64,000 nucleotides of DNA from Candidatus Obscuribacterales bacterium (GCA_020050835.1 JAGVKB010000127.1:22737-86736), one strand, 5' to 3'. Positions 18,739 to 28,650 are shown, counted from the first letter of the stretch. Notes: a model not told the origin generated them from the letters alone. Translations and numbers: made by a program.

Positions 18739-19767
18739 ATGTTGAACGGGGAAACAATTCACCGGGTTATGAACACTACCAAAGCGCTCCAAGTTGTGGT
18801 TGTCGGTGGAATCGGAACCGATGTTACCGGTCTCGAGCTGGATCGTTTGGTCGGTCCAGGAGAGTTAGAGTTCGGTGGGAATCTCAAGATTGGAGCCGGC
18901 GGTAAATCCAGGAATATCGCTCAAATGCTCGCTACTTTGCTTGGACCTGGCAGTGTAGCGATGGTCGGAAAGACATCGCGAGATCCGTTTGGACTATGGA
19001 ATGTGCCTATCTCCGCCTTGCAGAATGCCGGGGTCAACGTTAACTACGTCAAAATTCTTGAGTTCGCCGAAACAGGAAAGTTTCCTCAGGTCGCGCTCAT
19101 TGCCGTGGACAAGAATGGTCGCAATCAAATCTATGTGATACCAGGTATCAATAATGACTTTTCGCCGACCGATATTGCTGAAGCTCGTGAAATCTTCGAA
19201 TCGGTCAAGGCCGCAGGCGGTATTGCGGTGTTATCTCTAGAGCTGCCATTGGCAACAGCAGTAGCGACAGTTGCTTTAGCTGATCAACTAGAATTGCGAG
19301 TTCTTTTGGATCCCGGCGGTATCCGCTCCGGGCTGGACTATAGCGCACTCTTCGCATGCCCGATCTATCTCATCAAGCCTAATGAACATGAGGCGCACAT
19401 GCTAACCGGCATTGAAGTAAAGGACTTAAACTCAGCCAGGAAAGCGGCACATGTTTTCATGGAGAGAGGCGTTCAAAATGTCTTGATTACACTGGGTGCT
19501 GACGGTGCGCTCTTTTTCGACCGGACCGGTGATCGACCGATTCCGCTTCCGCTCGTGGAAAGCAACGGCACTCACGACGAGACTGGCTGCGGCGATCAGA
19601 CTATGGCTACTCTTTGTGCTCGCTTGTTGTGCGGCGACGACCTTTCATTGGCCGTAGAGCGGGCAATTCTAGCTGGCACCATGCAGTTTAACCGGCTCGG
19701 CATCGTGCCAGTGTCGGCTGCAGAGTTGGAGCAGCAGTTTGAGTTAATCTGGACTAGCCAAACTTGA
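18739..19767 (+). CDS. PfkB-family carbohydrate kinase (ribokinase-like)
   Basis: A 342-residue sugar or nucleoside kinase of the PfkB fold. Visible marks are the N-terminal VVVVGGIGTDV, the substrate-loop GGKSRNIAQMLATLLG, LIKPNEHEAHMLTG, the LITLGADGALFF strand and the catalytic/anion-hole segment HDETGCGDQTMATL, where Asp of the GCGD turn would be the general base. The usual form is DTTGAGDAF, so the turn is slightly atypical. It phosphorylates a hydroxymethyl group of a sugar, but the substrate cannot be read. The start at 18739 is uncertain; an ATG at 18769 is an alternative. It overlaps the sbcC stop region by 14 bp, convergently. Confidence 0.8.
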   Translation: MLNGETIHRVMNTTKALQVVVVGGIGTDVTGLELDRLVGPGELEFGGNLKIGAGGKSRNIAQMLATLLGPGSVAMVGKTSRDPFGLWNVPISALQNAGVNVNYVKILEFAETGKFPQVALIAVDKNGRNQIYVIPGINNDFSPTDIAEAREIFESVKAAGGIAVLSLELPLATAVATVALADQLELRVLLDPGGIRSGLDYSALFACPIYLIKPNEHEAHMLTGIEVKDLNSARKAAHVFMERGVQNVLITLGADGALFFDRTGDRPIPLPLVESNGTHDETGCGDQTMATLCARLLCGDDLSLAVERAILAGTMQFNRLGIVPVSAAELEQQFELIWTSQT

Positions 19768-22700
19768 AGCTTGCCACGCTGCCTTGTGCGCACGGTACCA
19801 CTTCCAGCCGGGCGTCGATGCGCTCTTGCAATTCAGGTACATGGGAGATGATGCCAACCAAACGTCCTGATTTCTGAAGATCCCTCAGCGCTCTGATGGC
19901 GAAATCCAGAGATTCGGGATCCAAGCTGCCAAATCCTTCATCGATAAACATCGTCTCCAGATGTATTCCACCGGCATACGATTGCACTACGTCGGCCAAC
20001 CCGAGCGCCAGGCTCAAGGATGCCAAAAAGCTTTCACCACCGGAAAGTGTTGCTGCGGCACGAGTGGTGCCAGTGTATGAATCGAGAACCTCGAGCTCCA
20101 GCCCACCAGCCTTACGAAGGTCCGTCGTACCGCAAACCCTCTGCAATCGATATCGCCCTTGGCTCATGATAGTGAGACGTTCGGAAGCTGCTAAGAGCAC
20201 ATCATCAAGCAGCGCTCCCAACACGTATCTTTGAAACGTAAGTTTACGTCCGTTGTTGCCATTTGCCACTTCAGAGATTCTACCGAAGCTCTCGAACTCC
20301 TTTTCGAGCGCAAGACTCTCTTGCCTCGACCGCTCAAACTCGCTGACATAGCTGTCCAAATGCTTCAACTTAGCTTCCTGCTCTGCCGCAGTCCGAACCG
20401 CCTCCTGGTTGATATTTTTGGCATCGCCTAATGCGGTTTGAATAGCCACCAGATCTGGCACTGCCACCGCGCTGGCCGCTTCTCTAGCCCGGCAAGCTCG
20501 TTCTTCGGCAGATCTAAATCCGGAATCGAAATCTTGAATCTCTTGCTCCAGACTCAACAGCTCTGACGAACTCAATTTAGATGTCCGATATCCCTCTTCA
20601 TCAGCGAACCCCGCCCCAGCCAGCAGCACTTGAAACTCGTTGACAGCGCTTTCAACTGTTGCCAAAAGACCATCCACGAGCTCGGTCGCATTGCGGCGAT
20701 CAGCTTCACATGAGGCGAAAAGTTGATTCGCTTCACCGGCACCAAGCTGAACGACCTTAAGCTTCAGTTCCAAATCCTTGAGCTTGCCGGACAATTCGTT
20801 TTGTCGAGTTCGAAGCGCTACCAAATCTCGCAGCTCCTCCGGAATGATGCTTTCTTTCTCCTTAACTATTCCCGACAATTGAAACCGCCTGGTATTTTCA
20901 GCCTCGACAGACTGCTCGAGCAACGCCAACTTCTCTTTCGAGCGAGCGTGAGCCGTCTTTAGTTCGTCGCTCTCCTTATTGAGTGCCTGAGCCTCGGATG
21001 CTGCTTCCTGAGACCCGATCACAGCTGCCTTCGTCTCCCTTATCCGCTTCTGCAATAAGGGCAGATCTATGAAAGCATCGTCCCCAAGCGCTTCGGTCAG
21101 AGCATGCACCTGCGATTGAAGTTTCACGACTGAACTTTCGTAGTCAAACTTCTTCTTGCTCGCCTCATCTTTGGTAGTTTCTTTCACCACCAGGAGATCT
21201 CGATGCCTGTTCAACTCCGACTCAGTCGGCACCTCCACGTAAGACTCGGCTGGCGCCGGATGATCGGCCGAGCCGCATACCGGGCATGGATTGCCCTGAA
21301 CCAGTTGCATAGCCAGAATCGCTGCTTGCCCAAAAAGCCAGGAACGCTCCAATTGCTCCAATGACTTTCTATCAGTCAATAACTCCGCCTCTTCCTTTTT
21401 GAATGCCACCCGTGCAAGCTCAGCCTCGACAGTTGTCTGAGTCAACTCCTGGCACGCTAAATCCAGCGAACGTCTGCTCTGAAAAACCTTCTCAGCAGTC
21501 TGGGCCATCTGACGATTGGCTTCCAACATGGACGCGGTCAATTCCAACTTCCGAAACTGCTCGAGTTTCACTTCTAGAGACTTCTCGACCGCTGCGATCG
21601 CTGAAGACAGCTTCTCCTTGTCCTCAAACAATGATCTCGACTTCAGTTCGGATGCCTTCAACTCATTGCTTGCCTTCTGAAACTCGTCGACTCGACCGGA
21701 CAGATCGCCTAACTGCCGTATCGATCGACGCAGCTCTTCTCTTTCCGGCTCACGTCCTTCCTCCTGATTGAGCGCAAGCACAGCGCCGTCTCTCTTGCAA
21801 TGCGCCTCCTTCAGAGCTGATTCGGCAGACTGCGATTTACTCCGCGCTGCAGCTAGCTCGGTTCGTCTTTGATTCAAAATGTTTTCCGTCGGGATCAAGC
21901 GAGCCGCCTCTTGCGCCCCTTTCAATCGCAATCGCCTTTCTTCAAAACCAGCAGCTTGCTGCTTCAACGCCTCAAGCGCACTCTCTGCTAAAGCCAGCTC
22001 CTTCCATACCCTCTCTGCTTGAAGCGCGGCAGCTAGTTGTTCTTGACAGGTATCCAGCCGCAATCGAGACATCGACACCGCTGCTTGCGCAGCCTCGAGC
22101 TTCGCTGCAACTGCCTTCTGCACTTCCAATAGCTCTTCATAGGTTGCAACGTCGGCTTGCCTAAGAATTACTTCGGACTTAGTGCCGGCCTCGCTCCATT
22201 TATCCTTAATCTCCTTCGAAGCCGCTTTGAGCGCCTCTTCTATGCGCCGGTAGATTTCAGTTTTGAAAAGCGCTTCTAAGATCTCCTGACGCTCGACAGA
22301 CTCAGCCATGAGCAATCGCCGGAACTGTCCCTGGGGAAGAATTACGACCTGCCTGAACTGTCCGCTTTGAAAGTTAAGCAGCTTCTCTATTTCGCTGGTG
22401 ACTTTGTTCGGTTGGCTGGCCAGCACCTTGCCGTCATAACTCTCATCTAATATTGACTCACGGCGCCACAACGTGCCTTGCGCTTGCTCAACTGTCAGTC
22501 CGCCCCCTTTTTTCCGTGGGCGCTCCTGTTGAGGAGAGCGGGCGACTCGGTACACTTCTTGCCCAACTGCAAAATCGAATACTACTTCAGTCCGCACAGA
22601 AGCATCTGCATGATGGCTGCGCATGTCCCGGCCGGCTCGCTCATCACCGCTGCTGTCACCATACAACGCAAAGCACATAGCGTCCAGCAAGGATGTCTTT

Positions 22701-22819
22701 CCGGCACCGGTTCGCCCATGTATCAAGAAGAAATTGCGCTCTTTGAGATCGCGAAAATCAATTACCTGAGTACCGGCGTAAGGACCGAAAGCACTGATTG
22801 TGATCTTGATCGGTCTCAA
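19754..22819 (-). CDS. sbcC: Exonuclease SbcC (Rad50-like ATPase)
   Basis: A 1021-residue SMC-like ATPase, the partner of SbcD in processing hairpins and blocked DNA ends. It has the Walker A GRTGAGKTS near residues 34-42, a long coiled coil, a zinc hook CPVC near residue 510, a second coiled coil, the signature LSGGESFLASLSLALGLADVV and Walker B LETMFIDEGFGSLD. Length is that of the family. The start is TTG: a GGAGG embedded in the end of sbcD lies 6 nt upstream, and a single base separates the sbcD stop from the TTG. This implies coupled translation. Confidence 0.95.
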   Translation of the reverse strand: MRPIKITISAFGPYAGTQVIDFRDLKERNFFLIHGRTGAGKTSLLDAMCFALYGDSSGDERAGRDMRSHHADASVRTEVVFDFAVGQEVYRVARSPQQERPRKKGGGLTVEQAQGTLWRRESILDESYDGKVLASQPNKVTSEIEKLLNFQSGQFRQVVILPQGQFRRLLMAESVERQEILEALFKTEIYRRIEEALKAASKEIKDKWSEAGTKSEVILRQADVATYEELLEVQKAVAAKLEAAQAAVSMSRLRLDTCQEQLAAALQAERVWKELALAESALEALKQQAAGFEERRLRLKGAQEAARLIPTENILNQRRTELAAARSKSQSAESALKEAHCKRDGAVLALNQEEGREPEREELRRSIRQLGDLSGRVDEFQKASNELKASELKSRSLFEDKEKLSSAIAAVEKSLEVKLEQFRKLELTASMLEANRQMAQTAEKVFQSRRSLDLACQELTQTTVEAELARVAFKKEEAELLTDRKSLEQLERSWLFGQAAILAMQLVQGNPCPVCGSADHPAPAESYVEVPTESELNRHRDLLVVKETTKDEASKKKFDYESSVVKLQSQVHALTEALGDDAFIDLPLLQKRIRETKAAVIGSQEAASEAQALNKESDELKTAHARSKEKLALLEQSVEAENTRRFQLSGIVKEKESIIPEELRDLVALRTRQNELSGKLKDLELKLKVVQLGAGEANQLFASCEADRRNATELVDGLLATVESAVNEFQVLLAGAGFADEEGYRTSKLSSSELLSLEQEIQDFDSGFRSAEERACRAREAASAVAVPDLVAIQTALGDAKNINQEAVRTAAEQEAKLKHLDSYVSEFERSRQESLALEKEFESFGRISEVANGNNGRKLTFQRYVLGALLDDVLLAASERLTIMSQGRYRLQRVCGTTDLRKAGGLELEVLDSYTGTTRAAATLSGGESFLASLSLALGLADVVQSYAGGIHLETMFIDEGFGSLDPESLDFAIRALRDLQKSGRLVGIISHVPELQERIDARLEVVPCAQGSVASFKFG

Positions 22820-22820
22820 A

Positions 22821-23969
22821 TCAAGCCTCCCGATCCTTGACGCTCATTTTCTCAATTACAGCCCGATAGGCAGATGCTTGCTCGTCTAGAATTTCGTCGC
22901 CGGTAACTTCGGTAAAAAAACTTCGAAAGAGATCGAAATCACTTACCTTACGGTGATCGGCTCTGGTTGAAGCAGAGTTGCCGTCAGCGAGAAATTCCGG
23001 TCGGCGTAAATGCAAGAGGTTCGGATAGACCTCCCGCAGCTTTCCAATCGGATCTAGAACCGCCCCCTTATCCAACAAGGTAATCTCCAAGTAATCTTCT
23101 CGATTGCCAGTACTGCTCATGCCATTGAGGAGAGCACCGATTGTGCCTTGCATTCTGCGTACGTCACGTCGCGGATTCAAACTTATCTCTTCTATCTTGA
23201 CCTTGCCCAACTTGTCCAGGTCCACAATCTGAATGCGTTTCTTGTGATCTGCTTCCGAGAAAGAATACTTCATGAGCGAACCCGAATACGTAACATTTTC
23301 CGCGCCGGCAGTTTGCGGTCTGTGCAAATGACCTAGAGCCACGTAGTTGAATCCGGAGAAAATCCTGGCATCGACCGATCCGCTCCCGCCAACAGACAAC
23401 GGACGTTCTGACTCGCTCTCTTCACCGCCCGCCACAAATGCATGCGCAATCACTACCGAGCGTGCTTGACCGGGATGTGCCGCATTGACGCGATCTACCA
23501 TCAACTTCATGCCAGCACAATGATCGACTGCCGAATCATCTTCGAATTTTTCACGAACAACCGCAGGCTCCGCATATGGTATCAAGTAAAAGTTAACCGG
23601 ACCGTGCTCGTCATTGAGCACCACCGAATTAACCTGCGGCGTCACGGACCCAACCACATGAACTCTGCGTTGAGAAAGCACTCTCGAACCAAAGGCTACT
23701 CGCTCTGGGCTGTCATGATTGCCGGCGATCATCAAGACTGGAATTTCGAATCCGACGGCGATGCGTGAAATTACATCGTCTAAGAGTAATACGGCATCAG
23801 GCGGTGGAACAGCCCGATCGTATATATCTCCAGCTACTACTACCGCATCTACTTTTGCATCACGCACCAAGCTAACGAATTCATCAAGGATATGCGCCTG
23901 ATCGCCAGTCAGATGCATGCCATGAAAAAGTCGCCCAAGATGCCAGTCAGATGTGTGAACGAACCGCAT
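22821..23969 (-). CDS. sbcD: Exonuclease subunit SbcD (Mre11-like)
   Basis: A 382-residue metallophosphoesterase. Metal-binding motifs are HTSDWHLGRLFHG, VVVAGDIYDRAVPP, IAGNHDSPERV, VIAHAFV and ALGHLHRPQ, in the order of Mre11/SbcD nucleases. It gives the endo/exonuclease activity of the SbcCD complex. I chose the ATG that starts MRFVHTSDWHLG, the canonical beginning; a GTG at 23999 would add ten residues and has no ribosome site. The next gene, sbcC, starts 1 nt after its stop. Confidence 0.95.
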   Translation of the reverse strand: MRFVHTSDWHLGRLFHGMHLTGDQAHILDEFVSLVRDAKVDAVVVAGDIYDRAVPPPDAVLLLDDVISRIAVGFEIPVLMIAGNHDSPERVAFGSRVLSQRRVHVVGSVTPQVNSVVLNDEHGPVNFYLIPYAEPAVVREKFEDDSAVDHCAGMKLMVDRVNAAHPGQARSVVIAHAFVAGGEESESERPLSVGGSGSVDARIFSGFNYVALGHLHRPQTAGAENVTYSGSLMKYSFSEADHKKRIQIVDLDKLGKVKIEEISLNPRRDVRRMQGTIGALLNGMSSTGNREDYLEITLLDKGAVLDPIGKLREVYPNLLHLRRPEFLADGNSASTRADHRKVSDFDLFRSFFTEVTGDEILDEQASAYRAVIEKMSVKDREA

Positions 23970-24089
23970 TGGTGAATAAAATGATCCGGAATTCCCCACA
24001 TTATCCGCTACTGACTACCCTCGCGTCCAAACGAAACTGTGCCGCACGGCTGGTATTTGATTAGATTTCAACTGGACTACTGCTTCATG

Positions 24090-24236
24090 GCAAAAGGGGT
24101 GCTCGCAAGAGCACCCCTTCCGTCTTCGGTGGCCGGTTTACCGAACCCTTTCTTACCTTAGTCTCAGCCGATAGTCAGGCATTGACTTGGTTTAGATTAA
24201 TTTGGATGTTTCCATCTCCAGCTCCACCTCATCCAT
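24090..24236 (-). ncRNA. Candidate small RNA with Pho-box-like promoter and own terminator
   Basis: On the minus strand a tandem operator (24258-24275), a 9-nt spacer and a TACACT -10 box (24243-24248) predict transcription start near 24236. A Rho-independent terminator ends at 24096. The approximately 145-nt product has no substantial ORF; the longest reading from an ATG is only 14 codons and lacks a well-placed ribosome site. It could be a regulatory RNA or just the 5' leader of sbcDC, whose start lies 270 nt away. Inferred only from the arrangement. Confidence 0.4.
24092..24119 (-). terminator. Rho-independent terminator
   Basis: A perfect stem (GGGGTGCTC / GAGCACCCC at 24096-24117, extended by AA/TT) capped with a GCAA-type tetraloop. 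The minus-strand read-out ends CCCCTTTTG. It can end the 1412-residue gene 168 bp upstream, the candidate small RNA, or both. Confidence 0.8.
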
Positions 24237-24257
24237 GTCCTTAGTGTATTCAGGTGA

Positions 24258-24275
24258 AGTGACACGCCGGTGACA
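24258..24275 (-). promoter_or_regulatory. Pho-box-like tandem operator (site A)
   Basis: On the minus strand it reads TGTCACC-N4-TGTCACT, two 7-bp direct repeats with 11-bp period. A TACACT -10 box follows after 9 nt. This is the geometry of PhoB-type boxes that replace the -35 element. It is one of three copies in the window. Confidence 0.65.
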
Positions 24276-24284
24276 GCTTTGTCG

Positions 24285-27200
24285 CTAGTTCTTTTGTGCA
24301 TCCAAAGACTCGTCGACAGCGAAGCGTGAAGGCTCGCAGTAAGCCGACTTCTTGGCTTTCCTGGCAGACTCGAGCACGCGATAAGCTTGAAGCATCTCAG
24401 CTCTATACGTCGACTTCGCTTGCTTTCTTACGATCGGAGCCGATTGCTTGGCTTTGACGATCTCTACCTTGTACCGATCTTCAACAGCTGTCTTTCGGGC
24501 ATCATAGCGGTCTTCAGCCAACTTCAAAGAGTTCTTGTAAACCCCGTCGGCCGCTTCATATTCTCCTTTCGCCCACGGTGCTACATCGGCGATCGCGGCA
24601 TCAAAGGCGCGATCACAATATTGAGAGACAGCATCATCAATCCCCGCTTCCGCACTTTCATATACGGACTGCGCTTCCGTCAAGGCGGCATCGCGGATCT
24701 CCTTTGCGGGATCGGTGGCGAGTTTGAATTCTCTTTCAGCACGCAAGAATGCCTCGCCATAAGCCATCCTCGCTTCGCGGCTGATACCGTTTGGTCGTCC
24801 GCTGGCGCTTTTGGTTGATTCGTCACGAGTTTCTTTGGCGAGCTTGATGGCAGCTTCGTAAGCTTCTCTGGCAGGCTTCGTGGCGGACTCGAACGACTCA
24901 TTAGCCCTTTTCTCAGCCAGCTGCCTGGCCTCCTTGGCTGCCAGCAGCAATGATTCCTTCGCCTGATTGTAAATTCGGTCGAAAGTTGTCGATTCCCGCA
25001 ACTCCCTTTCCGCTGCAATTCGTTGCCGTGTCTCGCGCAGGACAGTTTCAGCTTGGTCCTTAGCAGCCTGATACTCTTGCAGCGCTTGCCTTTTCTCCGT
25101 TTTTGCAGTAGACAGAGCAGTCTCAATATCGGTATTGCGCACCGCAGTTGTCGCCCTTAGGATGTTCTGGAGCTTTTCCGCTGAAAGGCGATTGGAGCGC
25201 TGAAACGTGTCAATGTCCGGGCGCATTTCGTCCTGATAGGCCTTAAGCGCCTTCGCATCATGCCTGACTCTGACCCGATCGAGGTTTTCACCTAGCACCA
25301 CCTGCGATTCACTGTCCCGGTAGCCACCAAAATCGCGCGGCGGCTTGAGCGATTTCAGACCAGCCATTTGCCAACCGGAAACATCGATATCGCTACATTT
25401 TGTTCCCAGTGTCACCGTATGGAACATGGACGTGAGATCCTGTCCGGCTTTCCTATAAATAGCCGCAACCATCTCCTTACGACTGCCGAGGATCTTGCCT
25501 TCGACGTTATCGAAACATAGCCCGCCATTGTCGGATACCCAGGCCCATGACTGAGCCACGATTTTCCCCTTCCTATCCTCTACGACAAAGAATCCGCTAT
25601 TGACGGACTCCTGCCCGTAGTAGGCGCAGTCGCTGCCGGCTCCGTCCGGATGCTGACAACAATCAGTATGCTCACCAAGGAAAAGTCCTCGAGGGTCCTT
25701 GCGAGAGATAAATCGCCCGCGCAATTCGCCTTCGCTCCAACCTCTATCCAGCGGCAAAGGTGAAGGAACTTCCGCTGAAGCCAGATAGCGACTTTCCAAA
25801 TAGACATACCGCTCTGGCTCAAGTCCCCAGCGGCTGCACTCAGCTGCGAAGTCTCCGTCGCGAATCTGTCCATATTGCTCGCTTCGAATCCGCCGAACCA
25901 GAGAGCCGCAACTGAGCTGTCGCTCCTCCGCAGTCAAAGTGTGCCATCGTCGAGCGGCCAATCTCAGCTCATCTTGCCCACTTTGTGTATGACGCAGCAG
26001 CCACTCTGACAAGCCGCGGCCCTGCTCTACCGTACGCAGCGGCAGCCAGTAGGTTGCATCATGATTGTTGTTGCCGGCTGCATTCATCTGTCTCATCCAC
26101 TGCGGCCAAGCCTTTCCAAACGTTAAAGTTAGCTTGAGCGCAGCTTCGACTGAATCATTAGCCTGAACAAAAGAACGCATCTCTTCTTTGGACGGCAGCG
26201 CCGTTTCTCCACCTCTTAAGTACTTCAAAGCCTCCATGAACTCCTTTGGTTTGAATCCGTCCAGCAACCGAAATGGGTTAGCTTTACCACTAGCGGCATC
26301 CCGCTCTTGAACCATAACCAAAAGTGTGTGGAGAAGGTCGGCGTGTTGCGCATCGAAGTTCTTCAGAAGCCCAATGTATCCGCGCAAGTCTCCCTTCTCT
26401 TCGAACGCGTTGCCAGCACCGCGCCTGCCTGATTTCAAAGACTGCTGTTCCCGCTCCGCTGACTCCGGAAGCCTGGTGTGGCCGGTCAGAGCATCAGATT
26501 TGGCCAAAGTCGCTTCCTTCAATTCGGCCGGATGCTCAGTCGACTCAATCCTTTCTTGCGCCAATTCGGCTGCCGTTTTCTCAACCGGCAATGTCGATCT
26601 ATCTAGACTTTGTCCTGCTTCCTGTGTGCTAACAGCAGTAAGTTCGGTGTTCGAGTCAGCACTTTCAGGCATTCGCTCTGGTGGATGTTCGAGCGGCAAA
26701 GGAGCAGGCTCGACGAGGGTGGAATCTTGCACCACTGTCGGTAGCGCAATGTTTTGAGCGGCATCGACCTGGTCATTGGGCTGCCTTTGACCGCTCGGGA
26801 CAGCAACGCTCTGATCCGAATTGAGCGCTGCAGTCTCTGGCTCGGCTCGAGTCGCGTGGACTTTTGTTGAAGATGACTTCATTAGAGCAAGTCTTTCGGT
26901 CAATCCAGACTTAACACGGTCTCTGCTGAGCACACTCACACCTAAATCAACCATCCCTTTCTCTCTGCCACTTGGAACAAATTGCTCGAGCCGCTCTGAA
27001 ATACGTGAGCCTGCATGCCCTGAAAAGCGATAAGTTAACGGCGACACCATCGCCACCGGCAAGGCTGACAGAGCCGCACTGTCGGCCATATATCCAGGCA
27101 ATCCTCTCCAGTTCATATTCTTAACAACCTCTGCCGTGCTCAATTCCTCCGGTTTTACTCCCTTCTGAGCTGCCAGCCGCTCGCGCTCGGATTCACCGTA

Positions 27201-28523
27201 AGAGAAAACAGCAGTGGACCCACCGTAAGTAATTGCACTGATCGTGCTTTCAGAACTATGCAGCAATCGCTTGATCAACTCGGCATCCTTCGTGAATCTG
27301 GACAACTGGGTCCTTAAAATCGGAGTTGATGCTCTGCCAATCAAGTTTCCAGCCAGCATCGCAGCGCCACCGATCGTCAAGTTTTGCCAACTGAGTGCAT
27401 CCTTATCGCCGCGAGACCTTGCAGCCACGGCAAATCCCAGAGTTTGAACGGCGGTATCACTCAAGCAAAAGAATGCCTTTGCGGCCGTGGAAGCATCTTT
27501 GATTGCACGCGCACCGATACCGCCGGCAACGAACAATCCTGATTCAAGCGCTCCAGACAACTTGTTGCGCATCACTTGCTCGCGATCGTCTCCAGGTGTC
27601 GCCCTGAAAAGTGCCGACAATTCTGCACCACCATACATGGTGGCGAGCGCGCGCAGACCAATCGCAGTTCGTCCGACACTGGCAGCACCGGCTACCCAGG
27701 CACCTGCCGGCGCTGCAGCTAGTGTGAGGGCGGCGATATAGGTCGATTCATTAATCTGCTTTTGGATTCGGATGCCTTCAGAGGCTAACTCCACCGCATC
27801 CGTGCTCGTGCTTGCCAGTGAGCCAGCCAGCTTTTGCGTTGCCCGTACAAAACCGGATAGCTTCTCACCATCCAGCTTACCTTCGACCAGCCCTTGCGAA
27901 AAGGCCCGGTCGAGATCTCCCTTCAGCAACTTAGATTGCGTTTCGAGATTATCCTGCAAACTTTTGATTGAGCTAGAGCGGTTCCCCATACCAAACCAAT
28001 TCGACTCAGCAATCCAGCTGGTAAGCATCGGAATCTCCCTTAAATACTTACCCTGCGCTTTGGCTGCATCGAGCTCTGAATTAGCAGCCGCTACCAGTAA
28101 CTGCTTAGCATCAACTAGCCTGCCTCCGTTCGCCTTACCCGACTTACCTGTATCCGGCTCGACTGAAAATAGCCTGTGAATCTCCGGATTGTCTGCGATG
28201 GTAAATTGGAACAAAACATTTTTTTGACTGGCCAACGCAACCGGTTTTTCATCATTAAGACGAACGGTATAGTCTGAGCGAAGCTCTCCCACCGGAGCGT
28301 TCGTACTCGAGCCGGCTGCCTTGTGACCGAAGGAATAAAGTTGCCCGTTTTCTACATCATAGAGCTTGTCACCGATTCGCAAGGTGCCATTTACTTCAGC
28401 CGCCCTTGCCGCTGATGGCGCTTCCGATGGACTCGAGAAAAGACCGTACAAAAGACTCTCTCCTACGGCTTGATTGAGCGCTAGCTCAAAACCAGTTTCA
28501 CGCATAGAACCCCGTTCGGTCAT
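24285..28523 (-). CDS. Giant protein of unknown function with Cys/His-rich central domain and coiled-coil tail
   Basis: A 1412-residue protein I do not recognise. Residues about 250-420 contain several Ala/Gly-rich hydrophobic segments (for example YIAALTLAAAPAGAWVAGAA) with no signal peptide, of the kind seen in translocated or membrane-inserting effectors. Residues about 540-700 are a disordered Pro/Glu/Ser linker. Residues about 870-1080 form a compact domain with GEHTDCCQHPDGAGSDCAYY near 945-965, then FFVVEDRKGKIVAQSWAWV and CFDNVEG; the conserved-looking Cys/His/Gln set suggests an enzyme or metal site. Residues about 1110-1400 are an Ala/Lys/Glu coiled coil. AAGGGG precedes the ATG. 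A Pho-box-like operator lies 59 bp upstream and a two-component system is the next operon upstream. Confidence 0.7.
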   Translation of the reverse strand: MTERGSMRETGFELALNQAVGESLLYGLFSSPSEAPSAARAAEVNGTLRIGDKLYDVENGQLYSFGHKAAGSSTNAPVGELRSDYTVRLNDEKPVALASQKNVLFQFTIADNPEIHRLFSVEPDTGKSGKANGGRLVDAKQLLVAAANSELDAAKAQGKYLREIPMLTSWIAESNWFGMGNRSSSIKSLQDNLETQSKLLKGDLDRAFSQGLVEGKLDGEKLSGFVRATQKLAGSLASTSTDAVELASEGIRIQKQINESTYIAALTLAAAPAGAWVAGAASVGRTAIGLRALATMYGGAELSALFRATPGDDREQVMRNKLSGALESGLFVAGGIGARAIKDASTAAKAFFCLSDTAVQTLGFAVAARSRGDKDALSWQNLTIGGAAMLAGNLIGRASTPILRTQLSRFTKDAELIKRLLHSSESTISAITYGGSTAVFSYGESERERLAAQKGVKPEELSTAEVVKNMNWRGLPGYMADSAALSALPVAMVSPLTYRFSGHAGSRISERLEQFVPSGREKGMVDLGVSVLSRDRVKSGLTERLALMKSSSTKVHATRAEPETAALNSDQSVAVPSGQRQPNDQVDAAQNIALPTVVQDSTLVEPAPLPLEHPPERMPESADSNTELTAVSTQEAGQSLDRSTLPVEKTAAELAQERIESTEHPAELKEATLAKSDALTGHTRLPESAEREQQSLKSGRRGAGNAFEEKGDLRGYIGLLKNFDAQHADLLHTLLVMVQERDAASGKANPFRLLDGFKPKEFMEALKYLRGGETALPSKEEMRSFVQANDSVEAALKLTLTFGKAWPQWMRQMNAAGNNNHDATYWLPLRTVEQGRGLSEWLLRHTQSGQDELRLAARRWHTLTAEERQLSCGSLVRRIRSEQYGQIRDGDFAAECSRWGLEPERYVYLESRYLASAEVPSPLPLDRGWSEGELRGRFISRKDPRGLFLGEHTDCCQHPDGAGSDCAYYGQESVNSGFFVVEDRKGKIVAQSWAWVSDNGGLCFDNVEGKILGSRKEMVAAIYRKAGQDLTSMFHTVTLGTKCSDIDVSGWQMAGLKSLKPPRDFGGYRDSESQVVLGENLDRVRVRHDAKALKAYQDEMRPDIDTFQRSNRLSAEKLQNILRATTAVRNTDIETALSTAKTEKRQALQEYQAAKDQAETVLRETRQRIAAERELRESTTFDRIYNQAKESLLLAAKEARQLAEKRANESFESATKPAREAYEAAIKLAKETRDESTKSASGRPNGISREARMAYGEAFLRAEREFKLATDPAKEIRDAALTEAQSVYESAEAGIDDAVSQYCDRAFDAAIADVAPWAKGEYEAADGVYKNSLKLAEDRYDARKTAVEDRYKVEIVKAKQSAPIVRKQAKSTYRAEMLQAYRVLESARKAKKSAYCEPSRFAVDESLDAQKN

Positions 28524-28581
28524 ACCTACCCCTTTAGATCCCTGAGCATCGCCTATCAGCTTGCTATCGTCGTCTTACAAC

Positions 28582-28599
28582 GGTGACATCGCGGTGACA
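28582..28599 (-). promoter_or_regulatory. Pho-box-like tandem operator (site B)
   Basis: On the minus strand it reads TGTCACC-N4-TGTCACC, two identical 7-bp repeats at 11-bp period, 59 bp upstream of the 1412-residue gene and in the same orientation. The -10 box is weaker than at the other two sites (GACGAT after 10 nt or GATAGC after 13 nt). Confidence 0.65.
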
Positions 28600-28650
28600 A
28601 CCGCCGGGCAGATGCACACTAAAAGTGGAGTTTATTCCCGCTCAGCCAGA

